DNA of 11,171 nt from JANQLU01 sp964434955. GTDB lineage: Bacteria > Planctomycetota > Planctomycetia > Pirellulales > Pirellulaceae. The stretch covers positions 1-11,171 of the forward strand of contig CAYSXI010000174.1 in NCBI GenBank assembly GCA_964434955.1. Direction: 5' to 3'. The translations under genes and the position numbers were made by a program. Shown here piece by piece: positions 6,797-11,171 of the stretch. The notes under the pieces are model-generated. The model worked only from the letters and a program-made list of their open reading frames with translations. It did not search any database and was not told the DNA's origin. Position 1 is the stretch's first letter, and every line of letters starts with the position of its first letter.

Positions 6797-7126
6797 TTAG
6801 TCGTTGCCAGACGATTTTTTTGAATTCCCGGATTTGCCGGAAGACTTTGAGTCACTCTTTGAATTACTCTTGGACTCGGATTTCGATTCCGAGGAGGATT
6901 TGGATTTTTCCTTGTCGGCTTTTGCGGCTTTCTTGTAAGAATCACTGCGGTAGTCGGTCTCGTAAAACCCGCTTCCCTTGAACATGATCGCCGCGCCCGT
7001 GCCAAAAAGACGCCGCAATTTATTCTTCTTACACTCGGGACACTTCTTGATAGGATCGTCCGTGATCTTCTGGAACAATTCCATCGTGTGTCCGCAAGCG
7101 TCGCATTCGTAGTCGTAAGTTGGCAT
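6797..7126 (-). CDS. FmdB-type zinc ribbon protein with Ser/Lys-rich tail
   Basis: A 109-residue protein. Residues 1-45 are a typical FmdB/CxxC zinc ribbon: MPTYDYECDACGH with Cys8 and Cys11, then KKCPECKKNKLRRLFG with Cys29 and Cys32, which should bind one zinc ion. The family is named after a putative regulator of formamidase but its role is unsettled; it is often found near core genes. The segment GSGFYETDYR (51-60) is also conserved in the family. Residues about 70-109 are low-complexity Ser, Lys, Glu and Asn and probably disordered. The gene lies 30 nt after the grpE stop on the same strand, so it is very likely co-transcribed with dnaJ and grpE, which suggests, without proving, a link to protein quality control. 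Confidence 0.88.
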   Translation of the reverse strand: MPTYDYECDACGHTMELFQKITDDPIKKCPECKKNKLRRLFGTGAAIMFKGSGFYETDYRSDSYKKAAKADKEKSKSSSESKSESKSNSKSDSKSSGKSGNSKKSSGND

Positions 7127-7156
7127 GAGTTTTGGTCTTGAAAAATTCGTTGCAGC

Positions 7157-7795
7157 CTAGGACTCCGATTTGGGCCCCGTCGAGACGAAGACTTGGGCCG
7201 GTCGAATCACTCTTTCGTGCAAGCGGTAACCGGTACGGGTTTCCATGCTAACCGTGTTGGCCTCGAACTCATCACTCGGTTGCATCTGAATCGCTTCGTG
7301 ACAATTCGGGTCAAACGCTTGCCCCACGGCATTGATTTTTTCACATCCGTTCGCCGTCAAAAGATCGTTTAGTTGCTGGGCGACCATTTTGACGCCTTCC
7401 AATAGTCCGTCACCGGATTGTCCAGCCTCGGCCGATTCAATGCCACGCTGCAGGTTATCAATCACCTCGATCAATTCGGTTACCAAGGGTAGAGCCGCGT
7501 ATCGAATCTGGTCCTGTGTATCCCGCCGTGTTCGTTTGCGGAAATTTTCCATGTCCGCCTGAACCCGGAGGACTTCCTTTTCGGATTCGGTGAGTTTCAT
7601 CCGAAGCGATTCCAATTCGGATTCGGCGTTTTGAGACTCTTTGTCCGTTGCGCCCAATGCTTCGGCCGCGGCTCCGGCAGCATTGCCAGCCATCGCAGCA
7701 AGATCCTCAACTGAGGCCGCAACGATTTCGGCCGCAGACTCGAGACCACTCGCGGGTTCCTGCTGTTCGTCGTCAGTGGGTTTTGATTCGCTCAT
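7157..7795 (-). CDS. grpE: GrpE, nucleotide exchange factor for DnaK
   Basis: A 212-residue protein. GrpE works as a dimer and releases ADP from DnaK so that the chaperone can let go of its substrate; it acts in the cytoplasm. Residues about 55-125 carry the long helix and coiled coil, including VQADMENFRKRTRRD. The C-terminal beta domain has the family signature GYRLHERVIRPAQVFVS (189-205) and NGCEKINAVGQAFDPNCHEAI (149-169). The N-terminal 55 residues are acidic and Ala-rich, as in many GrpE proteins, and probably disordered. It is 23 nt downstream of dnaJ and 30 nt upstream of the FmdB-type gene. DnaK itself is not in the window. Only AGGA, 2 nt from the ATG, could serve as a Shine-Dalgarno sequence, so translational coupling to dnaJ is likely. 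Confidence 0.95.
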   Translation of the reverse strand: MSESKPTDDEQQEPASGLESAAEIVAASVEDLAAMAGNAAGAAAEALGATDKESQNAESELESLRMKLTESEKEVLRVQADMENFRKRTRRDTQDQIRYAALPLVTELIEVIDNLQRGIESAEAGQSGDGLLEGVKMVAQQLNDLLTANGCEKINAVGQAFDPNCHEAIQMQPSDEFEANTVSMETRTGYRLHERVIRPAQVFVSTGPKSES

Positions 7796-7818
7796 TGTCC
7801 TGGATCAACTTGGTTCAC

Positions 7819-8949
7819 TCATTCCGCTTTTTTCTCAAGCTGGAAATGATCTTTAATCTTGTCAAAGAAATTGCGTCGCTGGGGAGAAACATCAATTTGC
7901 TCAAGTTCGGCAAGTTCACGCAACAATTCTTCTTGCCGTTTGCCCAGCTTCTTTGGTGTTTCAATAAACGTCTGGACGAGCATGTCGCCCTGGCGGCCCC
8001 CCTGCGGATCGGGCATGCCGTAGCCTTTGAGCTTGAAGACTTCGCCGGATTGGGTTCCTTTTGGAATCTTCAAGTTTGCCGGTTCGCTGATGGTGGGGAC
8101 TTCAATCTCGGCCCCGAGCGCGGCTTGGGTATAAGCGATCGGAAGTTGCAAAATCAGGTTGCTTCCATCGCGATGGAACAGTTTGTGACGCTGCACTTTG
8201 ATAAAGCAGTAACAGTCGCCATGCGGCCCACCATTCGGACTCGATTCGCCTTCACCGGCCAGCCTCACCCGCATCCCGTCATCGACGCCCGCGGGAATGG
8301 CCACTTCCAGGTTGACTTCTCGCGCGATAAATCCATGCCCACGGCAATCGTCACAGGGATCCACAATGATATTGCCACGGCCCTGGCAAACCGGGCAGGT
8401 GGTTTGCATTCTCAAAATTCCGGCCGACTGGACAACTTGTCCTCGCCCGCCACACTGCTGACAGGCTTCGGGCTGACTGCCCGGCCGACTGCCCGAGCCG
8501 GTGCACGAATCGCAAGTTTCGTTCCGGTGAAACTTGATCGCCTTTTCGACTCCGACCGCCGCTTCTTCAAGCGTCAAAGAAACGTCGGCGCGAACATCGT
8601 TTCCGCGACGTGCGCGGTTGCCACGACCTCGCCCCCCAAAGAAATCATCAAAGATTCCGCCGCCGAAAATTTCGCCGAAGGCTGCAAAAATATCTTCCGC
8701 ATTTTGGAATCCGCCCGATTGCCCTTCAACCCCGGCGTGCCCATAGCGATCGTAGGCGGCGCGTTTGTCGGAGTCACCGAGCACTTCATAAGCTTCCGCT
8801 GCCTCCTTGAAATTCGCCGCGGCGTCGTCATCACCCGGATTTGAATCCGGGTGAAATTTCACGGCCAGCTTACGGTAGGCCTTGGCAATGTCGCGTTCGG
8901 ACGCATCCTTGGCGACTCCAAGTACTTCGTAGTAGTCCCGTTTGGCCAT
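7819..8949 (-). CDS. dnaJ: DnaJ, type I Hsp40 co-chaperone
   Basis: A 376-residue protein with the complete type I architecture. The J domain (1-70) holds the HPD motif at 33-35, needed to stimulate DnaK ATP hydrolysis. A Gly/Phe-rich linker follows (about 72-116, with IFGGGIFDDFFGGRGRG). The zinc domain has four CxxCxGxG repeats: CDSCTGSG (146-153), CQQCGGRG (163-170), CPVCQGRG (185-192) and CDDCRGHG (199-206), binding two zinc ions. The C-terminal substrate-binding domains run from about 210 with GDCYCFIKVQRHKLFHRDG and GEVFKLKGYGMP. An upstream in-frame ATG at 8980-8982 would add 11 residues, but it lies inside a stem-loop and MAKRDYYEVLG is the standard start, so 8949 is chosen. It is followed by grpE after 23 nt and preceded by groEL after 171 nt. 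Confidence 0.96.
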   Translation of the reverse strand: MAKRDYYEVLGVAKDASERDIAKAYRKLAVKFHPDSNPGDDDAAANFKEAAEAYEVLGDSDKRAAYDRYGHAGVEGQSGGFQNAEDIFAAFGEIFGGGIFDDFFGGRGRGNRARRGNDVRADVSLTLEEAAVGVEKAIKFHRNETCDSCTGSGSRPGSQPEACQQCGGRGQVVQSAGILRMQTTCPVCQGRGNIIVDPCDDCRGHGFIAREVNLEVAIPAGVDDGMRVRLAGEGESSPNGGPHGDCYCFIKVQRHKLFHRDGSNLILQLPIAYTQAALGAEIEVPTISEPANLKIPKGTQSGEVFKLKGYGMPDPQGGRQGDMLVQTFIETPKKLGKRQEELLRELAELEQIDVSPQRRNFFDKIKDHFQLEKKAE

Positions 8950-8976
8950 CGACTCATCCTGTGGGTTTGCAGAACA

Positions 8977-8997
8977 GGCCATCCTCAGTGGATGGCC
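8977..8997 (-). repeat. Stem-loop before dnaJ (8-bp perfect stem)
   Basis: GGCCATCC (8977-8984) and GGATGGCC (8990-8997) form a perfect 8-bp, GC-rich stem with a 5-nt loop, 27 nt upstream of the dnaJ start. No T run follows on the minus strand, so it is not a standard terminator. It could protect the message end or affect dnaJ translation. Confidence 0.75.
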
Positions 8998-9008
8998 CGC
9001 GCTATTTG

Positions 9009-9036
9009 CTGAGATCGTCCGACTAGAAGATCTCAG
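9009..9036 (-). repeat. Stem-loop in the groEL-dnaJ gap (8-bp perfect stem)
   Basis: CTGAGATC (9009-9016) and GATCTCAG (9029-9036) are perfect inverted copies with a 12-nt loop. It lies 11 nt from the dnaJ-proximal hairpin. The symmetry would equally fit a protein-binding inverted repeat. Confidence 0.7.
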
Positions 9037-9058
9037 AATATGGAGAAAACGACTTTGA

Positions 9059-9081
9059 GGCGATAGCAGTTCTCAATCGCC
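9059..9081 (-). repeat. Stem-loop after groEL (6-bp stem)
   Basis: GGCGAT (9059-9064) and ATCGCC (9076-9081) pair perfectly with an 11-nt loop, about 40 nt past the groEL stop. On the minus strand it is followed by TCAAAGTCGTTTTCTCC, only moderately T-rich, so it may be a weak or partial terminator after groEL. Confidence 0.5.
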
Positions 9082-9120
9082 CCGGGTCATTGTTTTCAAA
9101 GTTACATGCAGCCGCGGTGG

Positions 9121-10740
9121 TTACGCGATCACACCTTCGACTCGACGTTTGTTCTTGTCCTCGTCTTCGAAGTTGGAAACCATGGCGTCCGTCGTGAGCA
9201 GCAAACCGGCGATACTCGCAGCGTTGCTCAACGCCGTACGAACGACTTTCACGGGATCGATCACTCCAGCTTTCATCAAGTCACCGTATTTGCCGGTGTT
9301 GGCGTTGTATCCATGATTGGTCGGTTTCTCGGAAACTTCGTCCGCCACGACGCTGCCATCGATTCCGCCGTTGTCGGCGATCTGCTTGATTGGGGCGCTG
9401 ACCGCGTTCAAGACAATGTCGACGCCGATTTTTTCGTCACCTTTTGCAGAAGAGCGAGCGGCTTCGATCGCCTCTCGACAGCGAAGAAGTGCAACCCCAC
9501 CACCTGGCAAGATTCCTTCTTCCACCGCAGCACGGGTCGCATGCAGTGCATCTTCAACCCGAGCTTTTTTCTGCTTCATTTCGGTTTCCGTTTCGGCACC
9601 GACACTGATCACGGCGACTCCGCCCGAAAGCTTGGCCAAACGCTCTTGCAATTTCTCGCGATCGTAATCGCTATCGGTTTGTTCGATCTGTTTCTTGAGT
9701 TGATCGATTCGTTGCTGAACGTCTTTCTGCTTTCCGCCACCTTCAACGATGGTTGTGCTATTTTTGTCGACCGAAAGCTTCTTGGCGCGACCAAGATGAT
9801 CCAGGGTCAGGTTTTCAAGCTGCAATCCGAGATCTTCGCTGATCATCGTTCCGCCAGTCAAAACGGCGATATCGCCCAACATGGCTTTTCGGCGATCCCC
9901 AAAACCGGGTGCTTTGACCGCACAGACGTTCAAGGTACCGCGAAGTTTATTGACCACCAAAAGCGTCAATGCTTCTGCGTCGACGTCTTCCGCAATGATC
10001 AACAGTGGCTGGCCGGTGGAACCAACCTTTTCGAGAATCGGAACGATGTCGCGAATGTTGCTGATTTTCTTTTCGAAGATCAGAATCAACGCGTTGTCCA
10101 TTTCGCAATCCATCTCGCCGGGACGATTGATGAAGTAAGGCGAAATGTATCCCTTGTCGAATTGCATTCCGTCAACGTACTCGACGGTCGTCTCGGCCGT
10201 TTTGCCTTCTTCGACCGTGATCACGCCGTCGCGACCAACGCGATCCAAAGCTTCGGCCAACAATTCACCGATCACCATATCATTGTTGGCACTGATCGCA
10301 CCAACGTTGGTGATCTCTTCGATTTTGGAAACGTTTTTCGCCATGTCGATCAACTTGGCTTCGGCCGCCGCGACGGCCTTGTCGATTCCACGACGGATCG
10401 CCGTTGGATTGCTTCCGGCAACAATGTTACGAAGGCCTTCTTTGAAAATGGCTCGAGCGAGGACCGTTGCGGTCGTCGTTCCGTCACCGGCCAGATCCGA
10501 AGTCTTTTGAGCGACTTCGACAACCAGTTTGGCGCCCATGTTTTCAAATCGATCTTCCAATTCAATTTCTTTGGCGACGGTAACACCGTCTTTGGTAACC
10601 GTTGGTCCACCAAACGACTTGTTGATGATGACATTGCGGCCGGTTGGGCCCATGGTTACGGCGACCGCGTCAGCCAAAGTATCAATGCCCTTCATCATTC
10701 GCTGACGGGCGTGATCTTCAAAAAGCAGTTGTTTTGCCAC
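9121..10740 (-). CDS. groEL: GroEL (Cpn60) chaperonin lacking the GGM tail
   Basis: A 539-residue chaperonin subunit; fourteen such subunits normally form the double-ring folding chamber that works with GroES and ATP. ATP-site features are present: KDGVTVAKE with Asp51, GDGTTTATV (85-93, Asp86) and VEDALHATR with Asp397, matching E. coli Asp52, Asp87 and Asp398. Apical residues for substrate and GroES contact are kept (GYISPYF, 197-203; LLVVN, 260-264). GPTGRNV at 31-37 has Thr where most GroELs have Lys. The C-terminus is FEDEDKNKRRVEGVIA, charged and without the Gly-Gly-Met repeats found at the end of the usual housekeeping copy. Translation starts at GTG (10738-10740), with AAGGAA 6 nt upstream. 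It lies 50 nt after groES. Confidence 0.96.
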   Translation of the reverse strand: MAKQLLFEDHARQRMMKGIDTLADAVAVTMGPTGRNVIINKSFGGPTVTKDGVTVAKEIELEDRFENMGAKLVVEVAQKTSDLAGDGTTTATVLARAIFKEGLRNIVAGSNPTAIRRGIDKAVAAAEAKLIDMAKNVSKIEEITNVGAISANNDMVIGELLAEALDRVGRDGVITVEEGKTAETTVEYVDGMQFDKGYISPYFINRPGEMDCEMDNALILIFEKKISNIRDIVPILEKVGSTGQPLLIIAEDVDAEALTLLVVNKLRGTLNVCAVKAPGFGDRRKAMLGDIAVLTGGTMISEDLGLQLENLTLDHLGRAKKLSVDKNSTTIVEGGGKQKDVQQRIDQLKKQIEQTDSDYDREKLQERLAKLSGGVAVISVGAETETEMKQKKARVEDALHATRAAVEEGILPGGGVALLRCREAIEAARSSAKGDEKIGVDIVLNAVSAPIKQIADNGGIDGSVVADEVSEKPTNHGYNANTGKYGDLMKAGVIDPVKVVRTALSNAASIAGLLLTTDAMVSNFEDEDKNKRRVEGVIA

Positions 10741-10746
10741 GTTTAT

Positions 10747-10752
10747 TTCCTT
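10747..10752 (-). promoter_or_regulatory. Shine-Dalgarno AAGGAA deciding the groEL GTG start
   Basis: AAGGAA on the minus strand ends 6 nt before the GTG at 10738-10740. The same AAGGAAATAAA sequence precedes groES, so the two chaperonin genes share a leader motif. It supports the GTG as the true start, which agrees with the usual N-terminus AKQLLFEDHAR. Confidence 0.85.
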
Positions 10753-10790
10753 GTATTTATTTCGAGTGATCGGATAAAGAATCCCAAGCC

Positions 10791-11084
10791 CTAGACGACT
10801 TTGGCAAGGATGTCACTTTCGCGAAGAATCTTGACTTCGCCGCCATCCACTTCGATTTCCGTTCCACCGTATTTTCCAAAAATAACCTCATCGCCAACCG
10901 CAACGGAAAGCTCACCTCGCTCGCCACTGTCGAGCAATTTGCCAGGCCCCACGGCAACGACGGTTCCACGCTGTGGCTTTTCCTGAGCACTATCCGGGAG
11001 AACGATTCCACCTGCCGTGGTTTCTTCCGCGCTCAGCGGTTCAACAACTACGCGATCATCCAAAGGTCGAATGTTAACAGCCAT
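10791..11084 (-). CDS. groES: GroES (Cpn10) co-chaperonin
   Basis: A 97-residue protein of normal family length. GroES forms a seven-membered lid that closes the GroEL chamber. It starts with VNIRPLDDRVVVEPL, carries the mobile loop at about 17-36 (SAEETTAGGIVLPDSAQEKP) with the hydrophobic IVL at 27-29 that docks on the GroEL apical domain, then GTVVAVGPGKL (40-50) and VGDEVIFGKYGGTEIEVDG. The ATG at 11082-11084 has AAGGAA 7 nt upstream. It is followed by groEL after 50 nt, the usual groES-groEL order, but is also preceded after 64 nt by the end of another probable groEL. Having only one groES in view between two groELs suggests it may serve both rings. Confidence 0.97.
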   Translation of the reverse strand: MAVNIRPLDDRVVVEPLSAEETTAGGIVLPDSAQEKPQRGTVVAVGPGKLLDSGERGELSVAVGDEVIFGKYGGTEIEVDGGEVKILRESDILAKVV

Positions 11085-11091
11085 TTTTTAT

Positions 11092-11097
11092 TTCCTT
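11092..11097 (-). promoter_or_regulatory. Shine-Dalgarno AAGGAA of groES within a G-free leader
   Basis: AAGGAA lies 7 nt before the ATG. Upstream of its GG pair, the minus strand from 11141 to 11096 has no G at all and is mainly A and C, so the leader should be unstructured and leave the ribosome site open. Confidence 0.85.
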
Positions 11098-11148
11098 TTG
11101 TATGTTTGTGTTTGTTTTTGAGTTGGTTGAATTAAGAAGTGCGGGCGA

Positions 11149-11171
11149 TTACATCATCCCTGGCATGCCAC
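11149..11171 (-). CDS. C-terminal end of a second GroEL with GGM-type tail (partial)
   Basis: Only seven codons are visible before the window edge: a codon ending in GT (probably Gly), then Gly-Met-Pro-Gly-Met-Met and TAA at 11149-11151. A GGMPGMM-like ending is characteristic of GroEL proteins, and the position directly upstream of groES on the same strand, 64 nt away, supports this. The call rests on a short tail plus context; the rest of the gene must lie to the right of the window. This copy would have the Gly/Met tail missing from the 9121-10740 copy. Confidence 0.7.

Noticed and set aside
5852..6823. Plus-strand open frame of 323 codons opposite the lipoprotein gene
   Set aside because: The minus-strand frame has a lipobox and propeller repeats; the plus-strand frame has neither a signal nor repeats.
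7648..8844. Plus-strand open frame of 398 codons opposite dnaJ and grpE
   Set aside because: It overlaps two unmistakable genes on the other strand, and its product shows no domain.
8950..8982. Longer DnaJ start at 8982
   Set aside because: The extra 11 residues precede the standard MAKRDYYEVLG start, and the codon is buried in a stem-loop.
8977..8997. Rho-independent terminator between groEL and dnaJ
   Set aside because: The stem is strong, but the following bases on the minus strand (TGTTCTGC) are not a T run, so I list it as a stem-loop only.
9106..10794. Plus-strand open frame of 562 codons opposite groEL
   Set aside because: It mirrors groEL codon for codon. The groEL protein is fully conserved, while the plus-strand product is rich in His, Phe, Asp and Arg and matches no family. 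Long antisense frames arise from codon bias in the true gene.

Overview
The window looks like a piece of a planctomycete chromosome, probably Pirellulaceae or a close relative. This rests on the gene families present: a PEP-CTERM exported protein, a DUF1080 secreted protein, two PQQ-like beta-propeller proteins, two GroEL genes at one chaperone locus, and weak or absent Shine-Dalgarno sequences outside the chaperonin genes. Base composition is near 50% GC. No rRNA, tRNA, CRISPR array, insertion sequence or phage gene is visible. Every gene reads on the minus strand except the PEP-CTERM gene at 980-1591.

Layout from right to left, in the direction of transcription: the last codons of a GroEL with a GGM-type tail (11149-11171, running off the window); groES (10791-11084); a second groEL with a GTG start and no GGM tail (9121-10740); a 171-nt gap holding three perfect stem-loops; dnaJ (7819-8949); grpE (7157-7795); an FmdB-type zinc-ribbon gene (6797-7126); and a PQQ-like propeller lipoprotein (5330-6670). 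A clear intrinsic terminator lies at 5005-5027, about 300 nt beyond the lipoprotein stop. The chaperone genes form a compact set: GroEL/GroES folding chamber, plus DnaJ and GrpE as partners of a DnaK encoded elsewhere. No CIRCE (HrcA) operator is seen in the gaps that lie inside the window.

Beyond the terminator are a YjbR-like protein with a long lysine-rich, histone-like tail built partly from 18-bp tandem repeats (4229-4843), a DUF1080 secreted protein (3481-4143), a stand-alone TfoX C-terminal domain protein (3187-3441) and a soluble GAF-type sensor histidine kinase without a partner regulator in view (1646-3031). These appear to be independent genes. At the left end a PEP-CTERM exported protein (980-1591, plus strand) is divergent from a secreted PQQ-like propeller protein cut by the window edge (1-787).

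Nothing here amounts to a clearly new multi-gene system. The observations most worth a second look are the groEL-groES-groEL order with two different GroEL tails, the structured groEL-dnaJ gap, the G-free groES leader, the histone-like tail on the YjbR protein, and the unexplained transcribed stretch before the terminator.
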